A stretch of DNA of 37,115 bases from an uncultured Candidatus Saccharibacteria bacterium (GCA_947570505.1 CANOTH010000009.1:1-37115); one strand, 5' to 3'; positions 1-7,858 are shown, counted from the stretch's first letter. Program-made: numbers and translations. Notes: generated by a model from the letters alone, not told the origin.

Positions 1-55
1 GTTACCTAAGTAACCAATATACCCTGTATTCAAATGGATCGCCCCGCTACGGACG
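1..55. repeat. Left arm of the 55-bp contig-terminal inverted repeat
   Basis: The first 55 bases are the exact reverse complement of 37061-37115; the match stops at base 56. The sequence is the conserved opening of a variable-region cassette. An exact length of 55 also matches a common short-read assembly k-mer, so the arm may mark where an assembly graph branched. It still shows that the same 55-mer adjoins both ends of this segment in opposite orientation. Confidence 0.9.
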
Positions 56-57
56 TT
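1..57 (-). other. Partial variable-region cassette running off the left edge
   Basis: Read on the minus strand from base 57 this encodes VRSGAIHLNTGYIGYLGN and leaves the window. The VRSG opening is that of the cassettes at 3464-3673, 3684-3905, 6057-6263, 36142-36384 and 36681-36887. No start codon or protein body precedes it. It is the same sequence as the plus-strand cassette at the right edge. Confidence 0.7.
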
Positions 58-103
58 ATCCCCCTTGGGACGGATCCTCTGACCGTAAGGTCGGAGGCAG
101 GAT
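53..103. repeat. Palindromic element fragment upstream of tatD
   Basis: Bases 53-75 match 2279-2301 inside the cysteine desulfurase gene at 22 of 23 positions (core GTTATCCCCC, then GGGACGGAT). Bases 76-84 and 89-97 then form a nine-pair hairpin with one mismatch around a GTAA loop. It seems to be half of the palindromic element seen complete at 2269-2381. Confidence 0.55.
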
Positions 104-141
104 GGTATTGGAATGTAGTATCGGAGTATTCTAAGCGAATA

Positions 142-150
142 TGTTATAAT
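142..150 (+). promoter_or_regulatory. Extended -10 promoter of tatD, predicted leaderless
   Basis: TGT followed by TATAAT (145-150) leaves 6 nt before the ATG at 157, so transcription should begin at the start codon. There is no consensus -35 and no Shine-Dalgarno site. Confidence 0.65.
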
Positions 151-156
151 ATTTTT

Positions 157-1014
157 ATGTTAATCGATACGCACTGCCATCTACACGACCCAGAATGGTT
201 TACTAAGGACGAACAACATGAGTTTTTGCAAAAAGCTCACGAAAACAACGTTGAAAAGATGATTTGTATTGGCACAAATCATGAAGATTCCTTGGTAGCG
301 CGCGACTTCGCTCAAAAACATACTAATGTTTACTGGACCTACGGCATCCACCCCGAGTTCGCTACCGGTACAACGACGAATCTGATGGGAACTGAGGCTG
401 ACCACTATGCTTTTCTCGAGACCATCCGTAGCGCCACGAGCGAGGGAGAGGCGGCTTCCGCCCGTAACGACGGGCCGGAAGAACGCCGTGTCTCGAAAAA
501 ATATAGTGGTCAGCAATGGCTTGCATCAGATAAGCTTTGCGCGATTGGTGAAATCGGCTTAGATTACCATTACGACGGCTACGATCGCCTTGCACAAATC
601 AAACTTTTTGAGCAGATGCTACAACTCGCCCTGGATTACAATTTGCCAGTTTCACTTCATCTCCGCGAGGCTTTCGATGATGCTTTTGCAGTGCTTGATA
701 ATTTTCCTCAAACTCGCGGAGTCGTGCACAGTTTTACTGGTTCTAAACGCGATCTCAAACAAGCCCTAGCACGCGACTTCTATATCGGTGTAAACGGGCT
801 GGCAACATACACTACCCCTGCCTTACCTCCGCTAGAACGTATTGTTCTAGAAACCGACGCGCCTTTCCTCACTCCTGCGCCTTATCGCAACGAGAAAAAT
901 GGCCCGCAGTTTATCAAAAATATTGCTGAATATCTGGCTGAAAAATTCCAAACTCCGTTAGAAGAGGTCGCCAAAATAACAACGCAAAACGCCGAGCGAA
1001 TTTTTAAAATTTAA
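157..1014 (+). CDS. tatD: TatD-family metal-dependent hydrolase/DNase
   Basis: TatD proteins are TIM-barrel metallo-hydrolases with DNase activity, acting in the cytosol in DNA repair or turnover. The metal-binding HCHLH motif opens the protein, followed by GEIGLDYHY, HLREAF, HSFTGS and the C-terminal ETDAPFLTP motif, so the active site looks complete. The start at 157 is chosen because MLIDTHCHLH is the usual family start and a -10 box sits 6 nt upstream; a longer reading frame from 34 would run through repeat DNA. About 286 aa. Between GIHPEF and AIGEIGLDY the protein is longer than is usual, and this stretch holds an in-frame palindromic insertion (about 447-494). In actinobacteria tatD neighbours metG, rpfB and ksgA; all four occur in this window. 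Confidence 0.93.
   Translation: MLIDTHCHLHDPEWFTKDEQHEFLQKAHENNVEKMICIGTNHEDSLVARDFAQKHTNVYWTYGIHPEFATGTTTNLMGTEADHYAFLETIRSATSEGEAASARNDGPEERRVSKKYSGQQWLASDKLCAIGEIGLDYHYDGYDRLAQIKLFEQMLQLALDYNLPVSLHLREAFDDAFAVLDNFPQTRGVVHSFTGSKRDLKQALARDFYIGVNGLATYTTPALPPLERIVLETDAPFLTPAPYRNEKNGPQFIKNIAEYLAEKFQTPLEEVAKITTQNAERIFKI
447..494. repeat. Palindromic insertion within tatD
   Basis: Bases 456-494 match 2332-2370 in the cysteine desulfurase gene at 33 of 39 positions. The core folds as CTTCCGCCCGT, loop AACG, ACGGGCCGGAAG, with flanking GGCG/CGCC and GAGA/TCTC pairs. It is read through in frame as a charged, Ala/Arg-rich loop. Confidence 0.65.
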
Positions 1015-1025
1015 GATTATAATAC

Positions 1026-1054
1026 TTGTAAAAATCCCCTTAATATACTATAAT
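1026..1054 (+). promoter_or_regulatory. Promoter of the cysteine desulfurase-mnmA pair
   Basis: TTGTAA (1026-1031), a 17-bp spacer and TATAAT (1049-1054). The -10 is 6 nt before the ATG at 1061, predicting a leaderless transcript. Confidence 0.75.
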
Positions 1055-1060
1055 AAAATC

Positions 1061-2419
1061 ATGATTTATCTTGATCATGCCGCCGCGACGCCGGTTTTAC
1101 CACAGGCGTTAGAAGCTATGATGCCGTACTATACGGAATTATTTTTTAACCCCTCGGCTCCATATCTCCCAGCGAAGCATGTTCGTGAGGCTTATGAGTC
1201 TGCCAAGGATGACATCGCTCATGCAATCGGTGCTAAAGGTGTGGATCTCGTCATGACGGCGGGCGCTACTGAATCAATTAATTTAGCCTTCACGGCTTGC
1301 CGGAGCAAATCTCTAATTCTTACTACTGAACATACGGCTGTCATTGAAGCCGCCAAGACCGATGAATATGACTTGATACAAGTTGATAAAACTGGCATGA
1401 TTCTGGTTGATGACCTTAAGAAAAAGTTGGATGATAAGGTAGATTTTATCTCAATTTCATTGGCTAATAACGAAATTGGCACTATTCAGCCGCTGGCAGA
1501 AATTGCTGAAATTATTCGTCAAACGCGCCAAGAACGTCTGCGTCGCGGCATAGAAACTCCCCTTTGGTTTCATTCTGACGCTTCACAGGCTTTAAATTTA
1601 GTTGACATCAATGTAGCTAGGTTAGGAGTAGATCTGCTAACTTTGAATGCCGCCAAATGTGGCGGACCGAAGGGAGTGGGTGCACTTTATGTGAATCATG
1701 GTGTTAATTTAACGCCCGTTGTTGTAGGTGGCGGCCAAGAGCGAGGACTACGTTCTGGCACAGAAAATGTTCCAGGAGTGATAGGTTTTGCCGTAGCTAT
1801 CAAATATGCAAAATCCCACCTAACCAGCAAACGCAGGGCATACCAAAAAATGGCTACAATACTTCGTAAAGCACTAGCTCATACTTCCATTATAGCACAC
1901 AATGACGAAAAAGTCAATAGCAAAATCCCTGAACCGCTCTTTTTGGGTAATCCTAAGCACCAATTGGCGAATTTTGTCTCCGTATCTTTTCCAGGTATTG
2001 ATGCAGAAAGGCTAATTTATAAGTTAGAACAAGAGGGAATTTTGGTCTCAACTGGAGCAGCCTGCGCCGCCAATAAGGGTAGCAAATCTCACGTCCTCAC
2101 CGCAATTAGTTTGACCGATGAGCAAATCGCCGGCTCGTTACGCATTTCGCTGGGTAGTACTAACACTAAAGCACAAATCGAAGAGGCTAGCCATGTAATT
2201 CAAGAATGTGTGCGTGATGAATATTTGCGTATGGCTCTGAAACATCAGTCACATTATCAAGAAACTGTCCGCAGTGTCACGTTATCCCCCTCGGGACGGA
2301 TGCGACGAAGTCGGTGCGAGGAAAAGGAGGATTTCGCCCGTGACGACGGGACGGAAGAACTCCGCGTTTCTGATAGTGCGGCTGATGTTTCAGAATTATG
2401 GGAGAGTAATCATGCCTAA
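1061..2419 (+). CDS. Cysteine desulfurase (IscS/NifS-like, class V aminotransferase)
   Basis: A PLP enzyme that removes sulfur from cysteine as an enzyme-bound persulfide. MIYLDHAAATPV and the NPSAPY region are typical of the N-terminus; HSDASQ precedes the PLP-lysine region around NAAKCGGPKGVGALYV; the sulfur-carrying Cys lies in STGAACAANKGSKSHVL; RISLGSTNT follows. The gene overlaps mnmA by 8 nt (2412-2419), so this is very probably the sulfur donor for tRNA 2-thiolation by MnmA. The last 50 or so residues, after ALKHQSHYQ, are not family sequence: they are encoded by a 113-bp palindromic element (2269-2381) that has lengthened the C-terminus without breaking the overlap with mnmA. 452 aa, long for the family. 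Confidence 0.93.
   Translation: MIYLDHAAATPVLPQALEAMMPYYTELFFNPSAPYLPAKHVREAYESAKDDIAHAIGAKGVDLVMTAGATESINLAFTACRSKSLILTTEHTAVIEAAKTDEYDLIQVDKTGMILVDDLKKKLDDKVDFISISLANNEIGTIQPLAEIAEIIRQTRQERLRRGIETPLWFHSDASQALNLVDINVARLGVDLLTLNAAKCGGPKGVGALYVNHGVNLTPVVVGGGQERGLRSGTENVPGVIGFAVAIKYAKSHLTSKRRAYQKMATILRKALAHTSIIAHNDEKVNSKIPEPLFLGNPKHQLANFVSVSFPGIDAERLIYKLEQEGILVSTGAACAANKGSKSHVLTAISLTDEQIAGSLRISLGSTNTKAQIEEASHVIQECVRDEYLRMALKHQSHYQETVRSVTLSPSGRMRRSRCEEKEDFARDDGTEELRVSDSAADVSELWESNHA
2269..2381. repeat. Palindromic MITE-like element in the desulfurase 3' end
   Basis: The ends CCGCAGTGTCA (2269-2279) and TGATAGTGCGG (2371-2381) are inverted repeats with 9 of 11 pairing. Inside are two modules found elsewhere singly: 2279-2301 (copy at 53-75) and 2332-2370 (copy at 456-494 in tatD). 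The second module forms a hairpin around CCCGT-GACG-ACGGG. The element is fully translated as the C-terminal extension of the enzyme. Confidence 0.65.
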
Positions 2420-3455
2420 AGTCTTCCTCGGTATGTCCGGCGGTGTCGACTCGTCCGTTTCTGCCATTTTACTCAAAGAACAGGGTTACGACGTTACTGG
2501 TATCTATATGAAAAACTGGTCCAAAGATTTGCCAGGTATGAAATGCCCTTGGGCGGAGGATTTGGCAGATGCTAAGCGTGTCGCAGTTCACCTTGATCTT
2601 GATTTTGAAGTTTGGGACTTTGAAGAAGATTACAAAAAACGTGTCGTCGATTATATGCTAGCAGAATTCCAGAAAGGCCGCACACCTAACCCCGACATCA
2701 TGTGTAACGAGCAAATCAAGTTCAAACTTTTTTACGAACGCGCGATGGCTTCTGGCGCCGACTTTATTGCTACGGGGCACTATGCGAGAGTTAGTGACGC
2801 GCAACTACTTAGAGCGAAAGACGAGAATAAAGATCAGACATATTTCCTCTATCGCATGAGCGACGAAGCGACGGCGCAGACTATTTTTCCAGTTGGAGAT
2901 ATGCTGAAGCCCGAGGTAAAAGCTTTGGCCGAAAAACATGGTCTTGATGTTGCGCATAAAAAGGAATCCATGGGTGTATGTTTTGTTGGCGAGGTTGGTA
3001 TGAAAGACTTTTTGCGCGAATATTTTGATACTAAACCTGGCGAAATACGCGAATTAGAAACTAATGAAGTCCTTGGCTATCATGATGGTGCAATTTTTTA
3101 CACAATCGGGCAACGCCATGGATTGTATCTGGGCGGTGGTTTGCCATATTATGTAGTGCAGAAAGATTTGGCTCAGAATATTGTCTATGTTTCTCGCAAT
3201 CTTAACGCAGAGAGCCTTTGGACTCAAACACTGTTACTTGAAGATTTGAAGCTCAGAGGAAACCTAACCGAAACAGAATTAGCTCAAAATCCGAATCTCA
3301 AAGTTCGCTTTCGTCATCGTGCTCCTCTGGTTTCGGCGAATTATAAGGATGGCCAAGTAATTTTCGATCAGGCTATTAAACGCCCCGCCGCTGGACAATC
3401 CTTGGTCTTTTATGATGAAGAGGTTTGTCTTGGGGGTGGCATTATTGCGGAATAG
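2412..3455 (+). CDS. mnmA: tRNA-specific 2-thiouridylase MnmA
   Basis: MnmA adenylates and thiolates U34 of the Lys, Glu and Gln tRNAs in the cytosol. The ATP-binding P-loop GMSGGVDSS is near the N-terminus; the catalytic cysteines are in NPDIMCNEQIKF and GVCFVGE; ATGHYAR and YTIGQRHGL are further family motifs. The ATG at 2412 gives MPKVFLGMSGGVDSS, 347 aa, normal for the family; earlier in-frame starts lie in the palindromic element and are rejected. Translation is probably coupled to the desulfurase gene, whose stop is at 2417-2419. No IscU/TusA-type carrier is visible, suggesting direct sulfur transfer, as in Gram-positive YrvO-MnmA pairs. Confidence 0.96.
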   Translation: MPKVFLGMSGGVDSSVSAILLKEQGYDVTGIYMKNWSKDLPGMKCPWAEDLADAKRVAVHLDLDFEVWDFEEDYKKRVVDYMLAEFQKGRTPNPDIMCNEQIKFKLFYERAMASGADFIATGHYARVSDAQLLRAKDENKDQTYFLYRMSDEATAQTIFPVGDMLKPEVKALAEKHGLDVAHKKESMGVCFVGEVGMKDFLREYFDTKPGEIRELETNEVLGYHDGAIFYTIGQRHGLYLGGGLPYYVVQKDLAQNIVYVSRNLNAESLWTQTLLLEDLKLRGNLTETELAQNPNLKVRFRHRAPLVSANYKDGQVIFDQAIKRPAAGQSLVFYDEEVCLGGGIIAE

Positions 3456-3463
3456 TAGGATCC

Positions 3464-3673
3464 TTAGTATACCAAACAGCGGACGGGGAAACCGTAAGAG
3501 CGATGCTTACTATTATCTGATGAATTAACGCCAGAAAGATTAAAGCTGAGCTCATAAGCGGTATCGTAAGAGGAAAGATGATAATCACTGGCAATATTAG
3601 ACCAACTATATCCATTACGACCAACATATTTCAAAGAGTTGTAGGCTAAATCAACCCACCCGCTACGGACGAG
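3464..3673 (-). other. Stand-alone variable-region cassette 1 (FISUMP/C-type-lectin-like)
   Basis: Minus-strand translation opens LVRSGWVDLAYNSLKYVG and closes SYGFPVRCLVY-stop (stop at 3464-3466), with no internal stop. The pattern VRSG, GYSW, AYELSFN, GFPVRC is that of the C-terminal domain of Fib_succ_major (FISUMP) proteins, a known class of DGR target. A TGA in frame just upstream and the lack of a start codon mean it is not a normal gene. It diverges from cassette 2 across an inverted repeat. The DNA 3' of the stop holds the shared sequence around CTTAGTATACC. Confidence 0.7.
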
Positions 3674-3697
3674 TTTAGCTCATTTCGTCCGTAGCGG
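3660..3697. repeat. Inverted repeat joining head-to-head cassettes
   Basis: CCGCTACGGACGA (3660-3672) and TTCGTCCGTAGCGG (3684-3697) are inverted copies separated by 11 bp. Each is the conserved opening (F)VRSG of a cassette, so the two cassettes diverge from a short hairpin-forming centre. Confidence 0.8.
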
Positions 3698-3905
3698 AAC
3701 TATACAATTAGATTTCAATCATTATAGCATGTTAAGATCTCTTGGCCGTGACAGTTACGGATGGTTTAATACGACCACTGATTATAGTAGCTCAACCTCA
3801 AGTAATACTAAAGCTTATAATTTTGCCGCCAATGTTTTAGGAATCTACCCATCAAATGGTCCGTGGGAACGTTGGTACGGTTTCTCCGTCCGCTGTTTGG
3901 TATAG
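3684..3905 (+). other. Stand-alone variable-region cassette 2
   Basis: The plus strand encodes FVRSGTIQLDFNHYSMLRSL, then a Ser/Thr/Asn-rich stretch, and closes RWYGFSVRCLV-stop at 3903-3905. It has the same ends as the other cassettes but a quite different middle (WERW at the -RW- site, TTTDYSSSTSSNTKAYNF in the core). No start codon or ribosome binding site is present. It is probably a silent copy or relic rather than an expressed gene. Confidence 0.7.
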
Positions 3906-3919
3906 CTAGTTGGTGAGTG

Positions 3920-3961
3920 TCAAGAAAAAGAAATACTAATATTAGTATTTCTTTTTCTTGA
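3920..3961. terminator. Perfect 42-bp palindrome, likely bidirectional terminator
   Basis: Arms 3920-3940 and 3941-3961 are exact inverted copies (start TCAAGAAAAAGAAATAC) with no spacer. A-rich and T-rich flanks lie inside the arms, so an RNA hairpin would be followed by a U tract on either strand. It separates cassette 2 from alaS. Confidence 0.6.
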
Positions 3962-3982
3962 CCGAGATAACGCGGTTAGACT

Positions 3983-4008
3983 GTCATCAAGCCTTAAGGC
4001 TTGATGAC
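3983..4008. repeat. Perfect 26-bp palindrome upstream of alaS
   Basis: GTCATCAAGCCTT (3983-3995) is followed directly by its reverse complement (3996-4008). It lies 22 bp before the alaS -35 region. It could be a second hairpin terminator or a dimeric protein binding site; the sequence does not decide. Confidence 0.6.
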
Positions 4009-4029
4009 TTTATACTAGTTATTTCCTGG

Positions 4030-4058
4030 GTGACGTATAACCTATTATAGGGTATAAT
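4030..4058 (+). promoter_or_regulatory. alaS promoter, predicted leaderless
   Basis: GTGACG (4030-4035), a 17-bp spacer, TATAAT (4053-4058), then 7 nt to the ATG at 4066. No Shine-Dalgarno site. Confidence 0.65.
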
Positions 4059-4065
4059 ATATCTT

Positions 4066-5964
4066 ATGAATGCAAATGAAATCCGTCAAAAATTCTTAGA
4101 TTTTCAAGTTAAACATGGCCACAAAGTCATTCCGCCTGCACCGCTCGTGCTCGAAAACGACCCGACCACTTTGTTTACTGGCTCTGGTATGCAACCACTC
4201 TTGCCATATCTGCTCGGCCAACCACACCCTGAAGGTACTAGGCTCACTGATTCGCAACCGAGCATGCGTCTCCAAGATATTGAAGATGTTGGTGATCCGC
4301 GCCATACCACAGTTTTCGAGATGCTAGGTAACTGGTCACTTGGCGATTATTTTAAGAAGGAACAAATCGAGAACTTTTTTGAGTTTCTAACTAAAGAAGT
4401 CGGCCTTGATCCAGAAAAGATTTACGTCACCTGTTTTATCGGTAACGACAAATATGGCATTCCGAAAGATACCGAAGCGGCTGAAATTTGGCAAGAAGTC
4501 TTCCGCAAAGCTGGCGTTGAAGCGAAAATTGTCGAAATTGGCTCGGCTGAGAATGGTGACAAACGTGGTATTAACCAAGGCGAACGAATTTTCTTCTATG
4601 ACGATAAGGAAAACTGGTGGAGTCGCGGTGGTGGCATTGAGACCACTCCACTCGGTGATCCTTGCGGCCCGGATTCAGAAGTCTTTTACGATTTTGGTGA
4701 GGATAAGCAGGACGTAGCTAAATACGGAAAAAGCCATCCGGCTAGCGATGGCGCGCGTTTTATGGAAATCGGCAACCAAGTTTTCATGCAATATAAGCGT
4801 AAAGAAGATGGTAGCTTTGAAGAATTGGAACATAAAAATGTTGATTTCGGCGGTGGATTAGAGCGCATTACAGCGGCTTCGATCAATAGTTTTGACGTCT
4901 TTAAAATTTCTCTGCTGGCTCCTATTATTGCTAAGCTAGAAGAGCTATCGCACAAAAAATACGAGAATAACACCGACGAAATGCGCATCATTGCCGATCA
5001 TTTGCGTGGAGCTTATCTGTTGGCAGCTCAAGGGCTGGTGCCTAGCAATAAGGCTCAGGGCTATGCTCTAAGGAGGTTGGTACGTAGGGCGGTGCTCCGT
5101 GCTCTAGATTTAGGTATTGGTCAAGAGTTTTTGGCCGAGATTTTGCCGGTCATTGAGACTAATTACCAAGATTTGTCAGATGATATTTTGCCCGGACGTA
5201 CTCATGTGCTCGAAGTTCTGACCAAGGAAGAAGCGGCCTTCCGCAAGACGATTAATAAGGGTGTAAAAGAATTGCGCAAGTTGAGTGCTGATCAAGAATT
5301 GACTGGCGCGGAATTATTTAAGTTGCAAGATACTTATGGTTTCCCGCTTGAGCTCAGTGTGGAAGAAGCTTATAAGATGAATATTAAGCTGTCGGATAAT
5401 TATCAAGACGAGTTTGAGCGCGCCCTGGCCGAGCAGCGCGAACGCAGTAAAACCGCCTCAAAGGGAATGTTTAAGGGTGGCTTGTCAGATACAGGAGAGC
5501 AGACTACGAAATATCATACTGCTTGCCATTTGTTGCTGGCGGCTCTGCAACAAGAAATTGATCCAAGCATTGCTCAGAAGGGCAGCAACCTGACTCCCGA
5601 ACGACTAAGGTTTGATTTTAATATTGATCACAAAATGACTCCTGAAGAGCTACAAAGAGTCGAAGATCGTGTGAATGCCTGGATTGAGGCTGATTTGCCT
5701 GTAGTATATGCTGAGTATGATAAAGATTATGCGTTTGATGAGTTGCATGCCCATGGTAGCTTCCGCGATCGCTATCCTGATCGAGTAACAGTTTATGCTA
5801 TTGGCGAAGGTATTAGTGCGCCCGATGATGAAAAGACCATGATTTCTATGGAGATTTGTGGTGGTCCGCATGTCCAGCACACGGGTGAGCTGGGTAAGTT
5901 TAAGATTACGAAAGAAGAGAGCTCTAGTGCTGGAGTGCGCCGTATTAAGGCAGTGCTGGAATAG
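4066..5964 (+). CDS. alaS: Alanyl-tRNA synthetase, compact form
   Basis: Class II synthetase that charges tRNA-Ala and hydrolyses mischarged Ser/Gly-tRNA. The catalytic core starts at residue 1 (EIRQKFLDFQVKHGHKVIPPAPLV) and includes TVFEMLGNWSLGDYF and GGGLERI. The tRNA-recognition helices include RRLVRRAVLRALDLG. The editing domain keeps both zinc-site pairs, HTACH (about 484-488) and CGGPH (about 598-602). The protein ends just after the editing domain, at 632 aa against about 870 for typical bacterial AlaRS, so the C-terminal C-Ala domain and its coiled coil are missing. The stop is clean and DNA after it is unrelated, so this looks like a natural compact form. The gene stands alone with its own promoter. 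Confidence 0.95.
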   Translation: MNANEIRQKFLDFQVKHGHKVIPPAPLVLENDPTTLFTGSGMQPLLPYLLGQPHPEGTRLTDSQPSMRLQDIEDVGDPRHTTVFEMLGNWSLGDYFKKEQIENFFEFLTKEVGLDPEKIYVTCFIGNDKYGIPKDTEAAEIWQEVFRKAGVEAKIVEIGSAENGDKRGINQGERIFFYDDKENWWSRGGGIETTPLGDPCGPDSEVFYDFGEDKQDVAKYGKSHPASDGARFMEIGNQVFMQYKRKEDGSFEELEHKNVDFGGGLERITAASINSFDVFKISLLAPIIAKLEELSHKKYENNTDEMRIIADHLRGAYLLAAQGLVPSNKAQGYALRRLVRRAVLRALDLGIGQEFLAEILPVIETNYQDLSDDILPGRTHVLEVLTKEEAAFRKTINKGVKELRKLSADQELTGAELFKLQDTYGFPLELSVEEAYKMNIKLSDNYQDEFERALAEQRERSKTASKGMFKGGLSDTGEQTTKYHTACHLLLAALQQEIDPSIAQKGSNLTPERLRFDFNIDHKMTPEELQRVEDRVNAWIEADLPVVYAEYDKDYAFDELHAHGSFRDRYPDRVTVYAIGEGISAPDDEKTMISMEICGGPHVQHTGELGKFKITKEESSSAGVRRIKAVLE

Positions 5965-6056
5965 GATTATTTTCTCGTCCACTGTTTTCTAATATATATC
6001 ACAAAGTAGTAGCAGAAATACACTAACACCCATCTGCTAGTTAGCCTAAAGGTAAA
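5965..6056. other. Intergenic region after alaS
   Basis: No reading frame. A short hairpin, CTAGTT and CC paired with GG and AACTAG around TAAA (about 6037-6060), abuts the 3' end of cassette 3. This may be the transcription stop of either neighbour. Confidence 0.35.
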
Positions 6057-6263
6057 CTAGTATACCAAACAGCGGACGGGGAAACCGTACCAACGAACAT
6101 AGTTAACGGACGAGCCAACATCTGAAGGATTGAAGTAGAGGTAGTAAGCAGTAGCAGAGGTAGGTGACGAGTAAGTACTAGCAACACGAGACCAACCGTC
6201 GCCATCGAAGCCAAAGCTCCTCAGAGCGCTATTATTAAGATTAATCCACCCGCTACGGACGAA
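6057..6263 (-). other. Stand-alone variable-region cassette 3
   Basis: Minus-strand translation runs FVRSGWINLNNSALRSFG through YSSPTSATAYYLYFNPS to RWYGFPVRCLVY-stop (6057-6059). This is a textbook FISUMP C-terminal pattern. Compared with cassette 5 it has 19 amino-acid differences; 17 are in codons with the same third base C or T that can be derived from AAC or AAT. A nominal ATG at 6300-6302 gives an 81-aa frame, but nothing like the N-terminal body of a FISUMP protein precedes it. Confidence 0.75.
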
Positions 6264-6525
6264 GTAAAGAGGCTCTCTAGCTATATTATAGCTACCATTC
6301 ATTAGAATAATCTTTCTTCTTAGTTTGTATGCGCTACTAATTATAAAGATTATTCTTTTATTTGTAGTTATTTCTTCCTGGATTCGTTAAGGAAGCTCAA
6401 ACTCAAACCCCCTCCTCAAAATGAACTTTTTATGCTAAAATTAACCCAAAAGGTCATCGCACAGAAGAATAATTATACCCTATTCTTCCATTATATCACA
6501 GATTACATAAAAAGTCAATATAAAA
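6264..6525. other. Intergenic region before the MFS-like gene
   Basis: No convincing gene. An inverted pair GAAGAATA / TATTCTTC (about 6466-6490) could fold in the leader of the next gene. A TATAAT reading leftward lies near 6286-6291, just before cassette 3, so some transcription through that cassette is possible. Confidence 0.35.
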
Positions 6526-7836
6526 ATGAAAGTTTGTCCTCAAAAAAGCCGGAAACTCCATCAATCACGCAGAAAATATCAATCTAGCCGTACTCGAGCT
6601 GAAAAAAAGATTTTGCTGATGTTGGCTTTCTTTAGCACTTCTGTAGGGTTATGGGAGAATTTTCGTCAGCTATGGCTCCAAGATAATGGCTATTCGGCTA
6701 GTGAGATTAGCCAAATTACCGGTCTATCTACTTTAGTCAGTGTAGGAGCAATCATTTTGGTTGGACGATTTTTAAGAAACAACCATTTGCAGCACTTCAT
6801 GACTGGCATCCTTGGCCTAAAATTTTTGAATTTACTCTGGCTTTTGACCCTCAATCAGACTGGTCAAAATTTACTCATCAATTTCAATACGATTATCGAC
6901 ATCATCACTACTTATTTAGTCGTGACTAGCATCTATCCGTTAGTCACGACCGTCATGAAAAGCAATCGTGCCTATAGTAAGCGCAAACTTGTCGAATATT
7001 GGTTCCGGGATATTGGAGTCTTGATTGGAGGTATTCTCATCGGGCAGTTCTTTAGCAATCTAGGCACTGAATATGAGGTCTGTCTAGTGATGGCGGCTGG
7101 TTGTATGCTGATGGCGGCTATCGTCATGGGCACTATCAAAATTCGTATTACGGAGAGTACTCATACTGCCAAGCCCACACCAATTATCAAATATGTCGCT
7201 AAGAGTCGAATCCAAGTCTTTTACTTGATCTATGCTTTTTTGGCCGCTTGCTCTTTTGCTACAGCTCTCGGTCTGAAAATGTTGATTTTGATTAATACTC
7301 TATCCTTCTCGATGGGTACCGCTACTAATTATCTCTTGATTGTCGGCCTAATTTCGGACGTGATCGGCTATTATGCTCTCAAATATTTTACTCCGAAAAA
7401 CGACTATCTGACGATTACGATTAAGTTTGGTATTCGCCTGGGGGCTTATGTGATTGCGATTCTGGCTAATGACCCATTTATGTCGCTACTAGCTATTACT
7501 TGGTCAATCATGATCTCGACCGCCTATGAGGACGTGACTGATGGCTATTATATCAACTTGATAGATAATAAGCACCAGTTTAGTCATAGTACACTTAAGC
7601 ACGTGATGTCTTATCTAGGCGAAGCGACAGGAGTAATTCTCTGTGGTATGATGTATGACTATGGATTGGCCTACATCTTTGGCCTGTCGGCAGCGATCAT
7701 GGTTGTCCAGATGGGGGTAGCCTATTACCTCATCAATTTGCGCAAACGGCGCCGGCGGGTGCGACATTCGGCCTCACGTATGCGCTATCACGAATCAATC
7801 ACTCGATCTGAAGCGACCCTTGAGATTCATGAATAG
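6526..7836 (+). CDS. Multi-pass membrane protein, MFS-transporter-like
   Basis: 436 aa with a basic N-terminus (about 25 residues) and about ten to twelve hydrophobic segments, ending in a very basic tail (RKRRRRVRHSASRMR). The general plan, two halves joined by a hydrophilic stretch near residues 205-225, resembles major facilitator proteins, and RNNHLQHF could correspond to a loop 2-3 motif in weak form. The substrate cannot be told. The ATG at 6526 has no good Shine-Dalgarno site, and TATAAA lies immediately before it, so the true start could be slightly downstream (for example at MLAFFST). The gene ends 37 bp before the helicase gene, which has its own promoter. Confidence 0.7.
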   Translation: MKVCPQKSRKLHQSRRKYQSSRTRAEKKILLMLAFFSTSVGLWENFRQLWLQDNGYSASEISQITGLSTLVSVGAIILVGRFLRNNHLQHFMTGILGLKFLNLLWLLTLNQTGQNLLINFNTIIDIITTYLVVTSIYPLVTTVMKSNRAYSKRKLVEYWFRDIGVLIGGILIGQFFSNLGTEYEVCLVMAAGCMLMAAIVMGTIKIRITESTHTAKPTPIIKYVAKSRIQVFYLIYAFLAACSFATALGLKMLILINTLSFSMGTATNYLLIVGLISDVIGYYALKYFTPKNDYLTITIKFGIRLGAYVIAILANDPFMSLLAITWSIMISTAYEDVTDGYYINLIDNKHQFSHSTLKHVMSYLGEATGVILCGMMYDYGLAYIFGLSAAIMVVQMGVAYYLINLRKRRRRVRHSASRMRYHESITRSEATLEIHE

Positions 7837-7858
7837 GGTTTATTATTCATCTGATGAG

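Noticed and set aside
3442-3627. Minus-strand 61-aa hydrophobic frame
   Set aside because: It is a shadow of cassette 1 read in the wrong frame; the correct frame gives VRSG...GFPVRCLVY.
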